From NCBI GenBank assembly GCA_014529385.2, contig CM043971.1:26763769-26827768 (forward strand): a stretch of DNA of 64,000 nt. The letters run 5' to 3'. A program made the translations under genes and the position numbers. Shown here piece by piece: positions 1-9,682 of this stretch. The notes beneath the pieces were generated by a model. It was not told where the DNA came from, made no database searches, and saw only the letters and a list, made by a program, of their open reading frames with translations. Numbering within the stretch: position 1 is the first letter of the stretch; the number at the start of each line of letters is the position of its first letter. The stretch comes from Adiantum capillus-veneris. Its lineage: Eukaryota > Streptophyta > Polypodiopsida > Polypodiales > Pteridaceae.

Positions 1-913
1 ATAACCATTATACTTAATTAACTTGGCATGAACAATACTTTGCAAGAGAGAGAATTAGAGAGCTTCATCATAGTTGAGGACGGGATTTATATGGACTTGG
101 TCCCCCTCCAAAAAGCTTTTGTATTATAGCTTCTCCCATAAAGAGAGACTTGGTACAATAGAAGCTTTGTGTTCCTTGAGACCTTGATGGTGCAAGATAG
201 AGAGCATCATGTGCCACAATTATGCCCATAACTTAGCTAAATGAAAGAATTAACTTCTCCATGGTCTTGGCCTCAAGACCTCAAACACCTTCAAAGGTGG
301 AGAGAGCTAGCACGGATTGAGGGTAGGGAAGAGCAAGAAGAAGTTACCTTACGAGGAAGAAATAGTGTTCTCTCATACCATTACTCATAGAGCTTAGCAT
401 AGCATAGTAGCATACTAATGGAGTTGAAGAAGATAACTAGCATAGCATTGAAGCATGGTTCTTGGTTGGATTTGCATTCCATAGCCAAGAGTGTTGGTGT
501 AGGCTCTCAACTTCTCAAGCTTAGAGATTAAGGAGATGCAATTCTTGGACTTGCACAAAGTGAGATTGAGAGCATGTAAGTATCTGTGAGAGAGAGTATA
601 CCCCCAAGAACACCCAAGCTTGCTTTGGACGACCCCTCCTTGTAGCTCATCCTTGAATTTGATTGGACCCCTGCAAGTCTAGAAAATCACATGCATAGTG
701 CATATCAAGCAACCATGATAGCATTTGTACAAGTGTCCTCCTTTCCCCTTTGAGAGAGAGGGCTTGAAAAATGCTTTAAACACTTATTTAAATATAATTA
801 ATTCTCATTGGACCCCTTTAGAAGTCACTCAATAGTCTTTAGGCTCTATATGAAGGCAACATGTGTAGGTGCTTGACATGTGTCCTTCTTACCTCTTGAG
901 TCTTGGGCTGGCC

Positions 914-914
<1 letters not shown>
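1..914. other. Non-coding stretch, no gene seen
   Basis: I see no credible reading frame, RNA gene or transposon protein here. The sequence is mixed in composition with several short GAGAGA runs and repeated AGAGAGC-type words. It may be the outer part of an LTR or a degraded repeat, but nothing proves it. Confidence 0.5.

Positions 915-979
<65 letters not shown>
915..979. repeat. (TG)n microsatellite
   Basis: About 32 TG dinucleotides in a row with one A interruption near the end. The long Thr-His and Cys-Val frames that cross it are artefacts of the repeat. Confidence 0.95.
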
Positions 980-1048
980 CTTCTCTCTCATGCCCCTAGA
1001 TTTAGGGATCTCCCCCTTCTTTGTAGGGATTGTATTGACTTTGGAACA

Positions 1049-1217
1049 CCACAAGCCCCTCAAGCACCTTAGTCATGAAGCACCTCAAGCACCTTAGTCA
1101 CAAACAATGACAAGCACCTCAAGCATCTTAGTCATAAAGCATGACAAGCACAACAAATACATTAGTCATCAAGTACGATAAGCACCTTAGTCATCAAGCA
1201 CGACAAACACCTCAAGC
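1049..1217. repeat. Degenerate tandem repeat built on CAAGCACCTTAGTCAT
   Basis: The words AAGCACCTCAAGC and ACCTTAGTCAT recur about five or six times, separated by GACAAGCAC-like variants, with an irregular period of roughly 30-40 bases. It is a decayed minisatellite with no coding potential. Confidence 0.7.
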
Positions 1218-2113
1218 TTGGGCATGTCTCCCACCAAAATACAACAACTGAATTTTGCAAGTACACAGAGTAGACGTAGGAAATCAGAGATGTATTTGAT
1301 ATCAATTCCCGAGGACAAGAAAAGCGTAGCTCGTATCAACCTCCCCAAGCTATCTCACTCTCAATCTATGCACAGTTCTCAATCGCACTCTCACTCTCAC
1401 TCTCAATCTCAATCACAAGGCGCCATCACAATCGAATAGCCTCCCTCTGCACAAGAGTTGTCTTCTTCACGCCAAAAAGTGTCTATTTTCGATCTTCCTC
1501 CAGTCTTTAGCAAAAGCGACCCAGAATTAGGTTCGGAAAGAGATGTCCTGCATTCAAACGCATAGAAACCACAAAACGCAACCCACACTCGTGAGTTAGT
1601 AATTTTTTTTTTAAGTCCACAATATCTGGCCATTTTCAGCGAGCCGTAACTCCCAAACTGTTAAGAATTTGATCGGGGCTGTCTCACATGAATTTGTTTG
1701 TCTCATCGAGCTCTTGGAAAGTTGTGAGGTGCAAAAAATCCATATCCTACTCAGTTTGCCCGAAAATTTACCTGCAAGTCAGCAATTTTCACAAAAACAG
1801 CCTAAAACAACATTTTCTCACTTTTCCTCTAATCTATGGGCTGAAACGGGCATCAAAATGAAGGAATCTGTAAAAACTCTAAGAAGCAATATTTTTCCTG
1901 GTGTTGAGGACTACAAGTGCTACATACAAAATGTTTTCAAATTTTGACCATAGCATCCTCAAAACTAGCTCTCGAGGAGTGTCCCGGGTCAAAATTTCAA
2001 AATTTCATGAGAACGATTATAATGAAGTCCTATACTGTGGAAAAACGCTGGAATGAACAACGTTACTCCAAACAAAAATATTTATCAAAACGTTGCATAA
2101 TAAGTCCTATTAT
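1218..2113 (-). other. Non-coding; possible 3' LTR of Gypsy-1
   Basis: No transposon protein is visible. On the minus strand this segment directly follows the polypurine tract of Gypsy-1, which is where a 3' LTR belongs. The first bases after the tract (TAATAGGAC) are shared with the same place beside Gypsy-2 near 13255-13261, which supports an LTR start. The far boundary cannot be set because the matching 5' LTR is missing. Confidence 0.4.
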
Positions 2114-2127
2114 ATTCTCCCCTTGTC
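2114..2127 (-). promoter_or_regulatory. Polypurine tract of Gypsy-1
   Basis: The minus strand reads GACAAGGGGAGAAT just downstream of pol. Such a tract primes plus-strand DNA synthesis in LTR retrotransposons. Gypsy-2 has the related GATAAGAGGAGAATG at the equivalent place. Confidence 0.6.
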
Positions 2128-2204
2128 AAAATTGACTCTGTCTTTAGAGTTGGAAGGAGGAGTATTCAACATGCAAAACATCTAAATCCTTGAAGAACAA
2201 AACA

Positions 2205-2314
2205 GGCTAATCCTCGTCATGTTTTGCAGGAGAGATATGATCTTCGATATTATTTTCAATTACCCATCATCTCGAAGATCATATCTCTCCTGCAAAACAT
2301 GACGAGGATTAGCC
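2205..2314. repeat. Perfect 43-bp inverted repeat with 24-bp spacer
   Basis: The left arm 2205-2247 is the exact reverse complement of the right arm 2272-2314; the bases outside the arms do not pair. The right arm belongs to the end of Gypsy-1 pol (minus-strand peptide NPRHVLQERYDLR). The left arm is an extra copy of that coding sequence in the opposite direction, occupying a place where Gypsy-2 has unrelated sequence. A transcript would fold into a long hairpin. A repair or template-switch event is the simplest origin. Confidence 0.9.
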
Positions 2315-3595
2315 ACATACTTCTTCAATAAACTTACATGGAAAACGGGATGAACTTTCACATGCGCAGGCAATTCAAGTTTATAAATATAAGCAAGAGA
2401 CCCAATCCGCTTCAACACCTTAAAAGGACTAGCAAACCAAGCAGACAATCGCCTATCCTTTCCAAGAATCAGATTAGTACTCTTGGGAACTACCTTTAAG
2501 AAAACCAGATCTCCTACATCAAAAGACAATGATCTCTTATGCCTATCATAATACACTTTTTTCTTTATCGGGCCTTCCTAATGTGACGTCTAATCTTGGA
2601 AAGCTCTAGGTCCATTTTCTCAAGCATTTGCCTTGAAACTTCTACCTTGTTTTCAGGGTCTGAAAAATTTAAGGAAGTTGAACAATTATAACCATACATA
2701 GCTTCAAAAGGTGCCATTTGAATAGAAGCATGCCAAGAAATGTTATAAGCAAACTCAACCAAAGTCAAGTACTCCACCCAATTTGTTTGCCTCTCACTCA
2801 CATACATCCTAAGCATCATGTCTTCTAACATCCGATTTACCCGTTCAGTCTCCCCATTTGTTAGAGGATGGAAAGCAGTACTCATTCTTAATTCTGTTCC
2901 AATGGCCTGAAAAGTAGCCTTCCAAAAGTTTGATGTAAATTTAGAATCACGATCAGACACAATGTTTTTGGGCATACCATGCATTCGAAAAAAAAACTTG
3001 ACAAACAATTTAGCAGCATGCAAGGAAGTATCAGTCTTCTTCATTGGAAAGAAATGTACCATTTTTGTCAATCGATCAACCACAACAAAAATAGTGTCAA
3101 AATTTCCTCTAGCTGTAGGTAACACGGTAATGAAATCCATTGATATGGATTTCCACTTTTTTCTAAGAACATCTAGAGGCTCTAACTCACCAGGTAAACT
3201 CTTTTGTTCAACCTTCACCTATTGACATTCTAGACATTCACGCACATACAACAAAATACCATCTCGCATATTCGGCCAAAAGAAAGAGCTCTTTACTTTA
3301 GCATAAGTTTTGTTAAAGCCAAGGTGTCCCGCAAATGGAGTATTATGACTTTCCCACAAAATTTGATGTTTTAAAGAAGAATTGGCAGACACACACAAGC
3401 GATCGTTATAATACAACTTACCCTTATACAAATGAAACTTTCCCTCAAACATTTCACCCACATGAGAGTTCAGAAATGAGGTAATGTTAGAGTAAAAAGG
3501 ATCATTATTCACTTCATCTCGGACTTGATCAATTAAATCACTACGCATCACAGAAACCAGATTACACATAAGCCTTCGACTCAATGCATCGGCAA
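2260..3595 (-). pseudogene. Gypsy-1 integrase (broken)
   Basis: Integrase inserts retrotransposon cDNA into the host chromosome. Reading on the minus strand, it begins with the RNase H tail (ADALSRR) and the H2C2 zinc finger (His-His pair in ESHNTPFAGHLG, then CLECQ) at about 3219-3595. The catalytic core is at 2565-3218, with Asp in SMDFI, Asp in VSDRDSKF and Glu in NGETERVN, so the DDE triad is kept. The C-terminal module (LILGKDRR... HPVFHVSLLKKY) is at 2260-2556. An in-frame stop follows CLECQ near 3219, and a stop plus frameshift separates core and C-terminal module near 2557-2570. The 5' continuation resumes only at 6333, beyond the inserted element. Confidence 0.88.
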
Positions 3596-3600
3596 CCTTG
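3596..3600. repeat. Target site duplication, left copy (CCTTG)
   Basis: CCTTG precedes the 5' LTR at 3601 and recurs at 6328-6332 directly after the 3' LTR. Removing one copy and the element restores the reading of the RNase H-integrase junction of Gypsy-1 (GKENKV followed by ADALSRR). Confidence 0.9.
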
Positions 3601-3720
3601 TGTTGAGCTTATATGTGAAGCTACTCAATATATGGCTTCTCTATATATGGCACCCAGGTCCCCTCTATATATACATAATCTCATGTGTGTATTCTACACA
3701 CTTTGGGGTTCTATTTCTGT

Positions 3721-3795
<75 letters not shown>

Positions 3796-3796
3796 A
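3601..3796 (+). repeat. 5' LTR of the nested non-autonomous element
   Basis: It starts TGTTGAGCTTATATG and ends in a CT tract closed by TACA, right before the primer site. It matches the 3' LTR at 6186-6327 almost base for base up to the CT tract. The tract is about 73 bases here against about 18 in the 3' LTR, which explains the 196 versus 142 bp lengths. A TATA-like CTATATATACAT lies near 3663. Confidence 0.9.
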
Positions 3797-3810
3797 TGGT
3801 ATCAGAGCAG
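3797..3810 (+). promoter_or_regulatory. Primer binding site (initiator Met-tRNA type)
   Basis: TGGTATCAGAGCAG starts immediately after the LTR. TGGTATCAGAGC is the common plant copia primer site, complementary to the 3' end of initiator methionine tRNA. It fixes the 5' LTR boundary and the plus orientation. Confidence 0.9.
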
Positions 3811-4700
3811 TACGTTTTTTGTTTTTGATTTCTCTCCCGATTGAAAACGATTTTGCAAAAACTACGAAGGAAGGCATCGGAATCGATGTGGTCTACAACT
3901 TTGCAGAAGAAAAGTTTTTCAAATTCTGCATCGATTTTGAGTTATCGCTCGCGGACTGCGTACATACCTGAAAAGCAACTTTTGTTTTTTTGTTTTTAAT
4001 TTTTTTGCTAATTGAAAATGATTTTGCAGAAACTACTCGCCAAAGGCATCGTAATCAATGTGGTCTACAACTTTGCAGAAGAATTTTTTTTCAAATTCTG
4101 CACCGATTTTGAGTTATCGTTCGCGGACTGCATACATACCTGAAAAGCAACTTTCGCTTTTTGTTTTTGATTTTTTTGCTAATTGAAAATGGTTTTGTAG
4201 AAACTATCCGCTAAAGGGACCGGAATCGATGTGGTCTACAACTTTGCAGAAGAAAGTTTTTTCAAATTTTGTACCGACTTTGAGTTATCGTTCGCGGACT
4301 GCGTATATACCTGAAAAGCAAATTTTACTTTTTGTTTTTGAATTTTTTGCTAATTGAAAACGATTTTGTAAAAACTATCCTCCAAAAGGACTGGAATTGA
4401 TGTGGTTTACAACTTTGCAGAAGAAAGTTTTTTCAAATTCTGCACCGATTTTGAGTTATCATTCGCGGATTGCGTACATGCCTGAAAAGCATCTTTCGTT
4501 TCTTTTTTCTTTTTTGATTTTTCGCCTAATTGAGAACGATTTTACAGAGACTATTCTCTAGAGCCATCGGAATCGATGTGGTCTACAACTTTGCAGAAGA
4601 AAGTTTCTCTAAATTCTGCACCGATTTTGGGTTATCGTCTTGGACTGCGTACATGTTTGAAAAGAAAAATTTTATTTTTTGCTTTTGATTTTCCTCATAA
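3811..4700 (+). repeat. Tandem array of about five 170-bp units
   Basis: A unit containing TTTGCAGAAACTA, GAATCGATGTGGTCTACAAC, TTTGCAGAAGAAAG, GAGTTATCGTTCGCGGACTG and CCTGAAAAGCAA repeats at about 3811, 3985, 4155, 4325 and 4497, with a partial copy to about 4700. Copies differ by scattered substitutions. All frames are interrupted, so it looks like non-coding satellite material. Confidence 0.88.
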
Positions 4701-4939
4701 TTGAAAACTTTTCAATTATATTTTTTCTTCATCAATCATATATTTGTTACTGATGTAACTTTGCTGCAGAAACCAATTACATATCGTTCTGATTCAGTCG
4801 AGCCGTTGATGATCGTCCAAATTCTATCGAGCTAGTGTTGGTACATGATCTTTTGTTTTATGATATACTTGTTCATTGATTCTCGTATAAATATTTTTCT
4901 AGAGATATAGTTTATGTCGTTTTATTGATAATTTCTCAT

Positions 4940-5490
4940 AGATACCATAGTGATTTTTATGGTACCATGATGATGTTTTGTTAGTACTTTGGTCAAGGTG
5001 ATTTTCGTTGATAGCATGATGATATTTCATTGATACCATGGTTATTCTTGGTGTTGCCATGATGATATTTCATTGATACCATGGTTATTCTCGGTGTTGC
5101 CATGATGATATTTCGTTGATACCATGGTTATTCTCCGTGATGCCATGATAATCTTTTCATTGATTCCATGGTGATTTTTGTTGATACTATGATGATGTTT
5201 CGTTGATACCATGGTTATTCTCGGTGATACCATGATGTTTTTTTCGTTGATACCATGGTTATTCTCGGTGATGCCATGATGATATTTCGTTGATTCCATG
5301 GTGATTTTCATTGATACCATGATGATGTTTCATTGATACCATGGTTATTCTCGGTGATAACATGATGTTGTTTCGTTGATACCATGGTTATTCTCGGTGA
5401 TACCATGATGTCGTTTCATTGATACAATGATTATCCTATGATGCTTTTCGTTGATACCATGATGATTTATTCATTTTTATTGATACAATG
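4940..5490 (+). repeat. 43-bp minisatellite (GATACCATGGTTATTCTCGG family)
   Basis: From 5030 the unit starting TTGATACCATGGTTATTC recurs exactly 43 bases apart at 5073 and 5116 and continues with variants to about 5490. A shorter GATACCATGATGAT sub-motif extends the array upstream. The minus-strand frame rich in Met, His and Ile is a translation of the repeat. Confidence 0.85.
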
Positions 5491-5959
5491 ATGATATTGT
5501 GTTAATACTTTGATGATACTCATTGATATCACTACGTTGATAAATATCGTTTTATGTAGTATATATATATGTCATTTGCATCACGTATCATGCATCTTGT
5601 ACTTTTTATGTTCATACTTTATGTCCATATATGTTGTCGTGCGTATATGTCGTCAAAAGAGTGGCGTCGCGAACCATTCTTATGGAATTGTGAACGTAAT
5701 TATTTCACTAACGATGCTAATAATTCTCATGATCATATTGTTTGAGTCTATGATCTATGTAGGATTGATCAAAGAATTGATTTTATGAAGACAAACTTGA
5801 TCACAATAAAAGATTTCGGAAGACATGTTTGGTGATGCCATTTTGATGACAACATGAAGATATGTTTGGTGATGCGATCATGGAGACACTTCTGATTACG
5901 AGCTAATCGATAGCCTTTACACCTCTTTATTGAACCTTTGTATTCATTATTGTATTTGA

Positions 5960-6085
5960 TATGATAGGAGTAATGTAACTCCTCATAAAACATTCATTGT
6001 AAAAGGAGTGATGTAGCTTCTCATAACATATTCATTGTAAAAGGAGTTATGTAGCTCCTCATGAACATTTGTATATTCAATGATT
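5960..6085 (+). repeat. Three-copy tandem repeat of about 45 bp
   Basis: Units around GGAGT(A/G/T)ATGTAGCTCCTCAT followed by AACATTCATTGTAAAA occur three times in succession, forming a third array inside the nested element. Confidence 0.75.
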
Positions 6086-6173
6086 TTTATAATATAACGG
6101 TGGGTGTATATAGAGCTGTGGGTTTTTCGCTTGATCCCCCAAGGGTTTTTTCATCCATAGTTAGGGACCCTTA

Positions 6174-6185
6174 TTTGAGCGGAGG
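6174..6185 (+). promoter_or_regulatory. Candidate polypurine tract of the nested element
   Basis: TTTGAGCGGAGG lies immediately before the 3' LTR. It is purine-rich, but interrupted by T and C, so it is a weak tract chosen by position. Confidence 0.55.
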
Positions 6186-6327
6186 TGTTGAGCTTATATG
6201 TGAAGCTACTCAATATATGGCTTCTCTATATATGACACCCAGGTCCCCTCTATATATACATCATCTCATGTCTGTATTCTACACACTTTGGGGTTCTATT
6301 TCTGTGCTCTCTCTCTCTCTCTCAACA
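6186..6327 (+). repeat. 3' LTR of the nested element
   Basis: It starts TGTTGAGCTTATATG and ends CTCTCAACA, with the target duplication CCTTG at 6328-6332. It is near-identical to the 5' LTR apart from the much shorter CT tract, which suggests the insertion is not very old. Confidence 0.92.
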
Positions 6328-7570
6328 CCTTGTTCTCTTTCCCAGCCAAATATTTTAGATCAAAATCATCCTCACATAGTAGTTGCAGCCAACGCTTTTG
6401 CCTATTATTAAGCAATGGTTGAGTGAAAATGTACTTTAAACTCTGATGATCAGTCCTTAATTCAAATTTCACACCAAGCAACAGATGACGCCAATGCTTC
6501 AATGCATAAACAATAGCTCCCAATTCCAAATCATGTACAGGGTAATTCACTTCATGTCTTCTCAACTTTCTAGATTCATATGCCACAACTCTCCCCTCTT
6601 GACACAAGACACATCCCATTTGTTCCCCACTTGCATCGCATGCTACCACAAAAGGTTTCCTAAGTTCAGGAATTTTCAAAATACAATTTTCAGCCACCCT
6701 TATTTTCAATGTTTCAAAAGCAGTTTGACATGATTCAGACCAAAAGAAACCCTTGTTTTTCTTTGTTAACTCAGTTAAAGGGCTTGCAATCTTGGAAAAA
6801 TCTTTAATATGAGCCCATTCATACTATGCTAACCCCATAAAGCTCCTCACATCCCTCACGGTTTTGGGTGTTGGCCTCCACAATTTCCTTGACTTTATCA
6901 GGATCAATAAGAATGCCCTCTTTTGAAAGTACCCTTCCCAGATATACAAATTTCTCTTTGGCAAAGAAACACTTACTCAGCTTGGCATACAATTGATGTT
7001 CACGTAATACTTCAAGAGTTTTCCTTAGATGCAATTCATGATCCTTTTCATTCTTAGAATAAACAAAGATGTCATCCAAAAATACCAGAATAAAGTCATC
7101 AAGAAATGGATGAAAGATATTGTTCATCAAACACATGAATGTCGCGGGTGCATTAGCTAAACCAAAAGCCAAAATTGTAAACTCAAAGTGTCCATATCTT
7201 GTACGAAAAGCAGTTTTGAAAATATCTCCTTCCTTAATTCTGATATGGTGGTATCCAGATTGTAGGTCAAGCTTTGAAAATACTTGCGCACCACCAAGTT
7301 GACTCAGTAACTCACAAATGTGCGGAAGGGGATATTTGTTTTTAATGGTTCGTTTGTTAAGCCCCCTGTAGTCAATGCAGAGTCTATAAGTCCCATCCTT
7401 CTTCCTCTAGAAAAGAACAAGGCTACCCCAAGGGGATACACTAGGCTTGATTAACCCTTTCTTTAGCAAGTCATCAAGTTAGAGTTTTAGTTCTTTAAGT
7501 TCATCTATGTTGAATCTATAAGGGACTCTAGAGTATGGTTCAGATCCTAGGTAAAGGTCTATCCCATGGT
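6328..7570 (-). pseudogene. Gypsy-1 reverse transcriptase and RNase H (broken)
   Basis: These domains copy the element RNA into DNA and remove the RNA strand. On the minus strand RT runs from about 7570 ([11 protein letters not shown], then VSPWGS and [13 protein letters not shown]) through [12 protein letters not shown] to the catalytic [12 protein letters not shown] near 7050-7090. RNase H follows at 6333-6709, with Asp in VACDAS, Glu in DLELGAIV and Asp in LRTDHQSL. At least two stops interrupt the RT start (7380-7500), and a frameshift lies near 6840 between RT and RNase H. RNase H is cut after GKENKV by the inserted element; the expected ADALSRR is found at 3580-3595. Confidence 0.88.
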
Positions 7571-8100
7571 CTAATGATCTAGGAGGAGGCATACCGGGCA
7601 GGTCATCAGGAAAAACATCCTTGAATTCATCAAGGAGCTTATCCATATTCTCGATTTCCCCCCCTTTTCCTTTTCAAGTTCATCTTGCAATTCGTTTGTG
7701 AAGATTAAGAAGGTATCACAACCTTGTCTCAGCCCCTTTATCAGTTTCATGGTGGAAATCAGAATAGACTTACAATATCTTTTCTCTTCTTGAATAGTGT
7801 GACTACTTTCGTTTGAAGATTTAAAAGAGATTTTCCTTTCTTCGCAATCAATTAAGACATGATTTTCAGTCATCCAATCCATGTCAATAATTATGTCATG
7901 CACCCCCATGTCTATGACATAAAAATTTCCTTTATGATTCTGACCATTCAAAGAAAAAGATAGATTTTCAATTAGGACTTTTGTTAGACTTTTCTTTCCA
8001 CTGGCTAATTCCACGGGTCTTTTAATTTCTTGAGTTAATTTCGTATTTAATTTCTTACCAGTTTTGTGGACAAGAAGCAATGTGTGCTACCCGAATCAAT
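7571..8100 (-). pseudogene. Gypsy-1 aspartic protease
   Basis: This is the retropepsin that processes the Gag-Pol polyprotein. The catalytic VIDSGSTHCFLS lies at about 8065-8105 on the minus strand and keeps the Asp-Ser-Gly signature. Downstream GVHDIIIDMDWM resembles the conserved DVILGMDWL region. A frameshift near 8050-8080 separates the catalytic loop from the rest of the domain, and another near 7650-7680 separates it from the RT linker. Confidence 0.8.
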
Positions 8101-9196
8101 TACGAAGTTCAATTTCAGATCTTGGATGCTATCCACAAATTTGATCACAAAAGCTTTCAGATGTCGCACTGAAGACATAAAACATCGCAGAGGAGGGTCA
8201 GATGACTTACCTCTATCATCTGCTTCATCGATGGTCTCTATTTCAGCCATCTTGGCCCGCACTGCCTTGTCGATATCTTTGTTTGGACATTCAAATGTCC
8301 GGTGTCCTTGCTCTCTACATCGGAAGCACAACCCTAGCCTTCGAGCTCTTTCAAGAAATTCGGGGTCATGTTGCCAGCGTTGTGGAGGTTGCTTCTTCTG
8401 ATTTTGGTTTCCACTCCCATTTCCCCCATCAGGAAAATTTCCTCGTCGTTGTCCATTACCTTGCCCCTTAGGGAAAGGTTGGTTTGGTGGGTTCGGAGGA
8501 TTCGCTGTAGTATAGTTCTGACGATGGCCTGTTGAAATCATCCTCCTAGTTTGGTTGAATTGGTCCCACTTCTCATAATTTTCTGCCTTTGCCACCGCAT
8601 CCAAGAAATCAACACAACCTGCACCCTTCACTTGGAGCTCGATAATATCTCACAGGCCTTCAATAAAATTCATCTTTAATGCATCTCTAGTGACCTCTGT
8701 AGCATATTTATGCAAGCGCAGAACTTTCTCTTTGTACTCGTCCACAGACAAAGGTGTTTTGTCTCCTTCTTGTTGCTTGAAACCATAAAATTCCATTTTT
8801 TTCTCCATATTGTATTGAGGAGAACAATACCTTTTCTCAGCTTCTGCACGGAATTCCTTCCATGGTACGGGTCTGCATGTACGATTTCCACCATAGCTTT
8901 GCGACACTACGGAGTTGTAGGATAGCAATCTTCACCTTTGCGTCTTCAGAAAACTCCCGCAAAGCAAATAAGTCTTCAAGTTCCTCAATCCATGCTTCGA
9001 AGTCTTTTCCCGTCTTCCGTATCCCATCAAATTCATTAAGTCTAGCCTTCTTGAAAACTTGTTTGATGGCAGCTTCTCCTGCGTCCTCATCGTATTATTC
9101 CTCGTTTCTCTTCCGTTTCTTCTTCTTTGATCCTTCAAAACCAGATAGATCTACGTAAATTCCGCCACCATCTCCTTCTTGGCCTCCACTACCTTG
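8095..9196 (-). pseudogene. Gypsy-1 gag (capsid and zinc knuckle)
   Basis: Gag forms the virus-like particle and binds element RNA. On the minus strand, from about 9060 to 8650, a retrotransposon gag domain reads ARLNEFDG..., then PWKEFRAEAEKRYCSP and VDEYKEKVLRLHKY. The nucleocapsid knuckle CFRCREQGHRTFEC (C-X2-C-X4-H-X4-C) is at 8287-8328. A Pro/Gly/Gln-rich linker separates them. Frames shift at about 8640 and 8930. The N-terminus is lost at 9196, where opposite-strand integrase starts. Confidence 0.85.
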
Positions 9197-9197
9197 T

Positions 9198-9682
9198 GCT
9201 CTATGGGCTCACAGGACTGCCATCAAATCAGGTACTGGTTTCTCTCCCTTCCATATCCTTTCATCTAGTTTCGGCAAAGAGGCTTTACTTCCAATTGAGG
9301 TGGAGATACCAACTTTGAAGATGATGCGAAAGATTAAAGAAGGGCCCAATGATGCATTCAAGGCAAGGCTTCTATATTTGAAATGTGTACAATTGGATAG
9401 GTTGTTGGCTTTTGAGCATTATGAGCACGTCTTGAAGAAGAATCAAGCAAAGGCAAATAAGAAGGTGAAGGACAAGGAGATCAAGAAGGGTGACATGGTG
9501 CTTCGTTACAATAGTAAGCTTGATAGCACTTTTCAAAAGAAATTTTAAATCAAGTTGCAAGGTTCTTTCTTGGTCTTAAACAGGTTTCCAAATGGCACAT
9601 ATCAGCTTGCTGACTTGGATGGTACCCCACATAAAGCACGTGTGAATGGCTACAGGTTGAGAAGTATATTGCAAGGTTGATG
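9198..9682 (+). pseudogene. Ty3/gypsy integrase C-terminal fragment
   Basis: The plus strand reads ALWAHRTAIKSGTGFSPFH, then FGKEALLPIEVEIPTLK, a basic linker, KGDMVLRYNSKLD and finally FPNGTYQLADLDG to about 9682. This is the end of a gypsy integrase: the last part of the core plus the GPY/F-like module. A stop at 9546-9548 breaks it. Nothing upstream belongs to it, because it starts at the truncation point of Gypsy-1. It is closer to the dual-RNase-H elements near 28000-46000 than to Gypsy-1, by eye. Confidence 0.82.

Larger units (their letters stand above)
3601..6327 (+). mobile_element. Non-autonomous LTR retrotransposon nested in Gypsy-1
   Basis: The element has all structural signals of an LTR retrotransposon and no recognisable protein. 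It has TGTTGAG at the start and CTCAACA at the end (a 7-bp terminal inverted repeat), two matching short LTRs, a TGGTATCAGAGC primer site, a purine-rich tract before the 3' LTR, and a 5-bp duplication CCTTG. Orientation is plus, judged from the primer site. At 2.7 kb it is longer than typical TRIM elements and shorter than typical LARDs. The interior is mostly tandem repeats (a 170-bp array, a 43-bp array and a 45-bp array). The initiator-Met-tRNA type primer site suggests mobilisation by a Ty1/copia partner; that is inference. Confidence 0.9.
2114..9196 (-). mobile_element. Gypsy-1: degenerate Ty3/gypsy retrotransposon, 5' truncated, with a nested insertion
   Basis: On the minus strand the domain order is gag, zinc knuckle, aspartic protease, reverse transcriptase, RNase H, integrase zinc finger, integrase core, integrase C-terminal module, polypurine tract. 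Integrase downstream of RT is the Ty3/gypsy order. There is one RNase H and no visible chromodomain. Several stops and frameshifts make it non-autonomous. A 2.7-kb LTR element sits between RNase H and integrase (3601-6327). The upstream end stops inside the gag N-terminus at about 9196, where plus-strand integrase of another element begins, so the 5' LTR and primer site are lost. The relative at 13262-16146 matches it closely at protein level. Confidence 0.9.

Noticed and set aside
839-1063. Thr-His and Cys-Val repeat proteins on both strands
   Set aside because: They are translations of the TG microsatellite at 915-979.
1049-1217. CRISPR-like array
   Set aside because: The repeats are degenerate, spacing is irregular, and the DNA is plant nuclear; it is a decayed minisatellite.
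5042-5320. Met/His/Ile-rich protein on the minus strand
   Set aside because: It translates the 43-bp minisatellite of the nested element; its periodicity is that of the DNA repeat.
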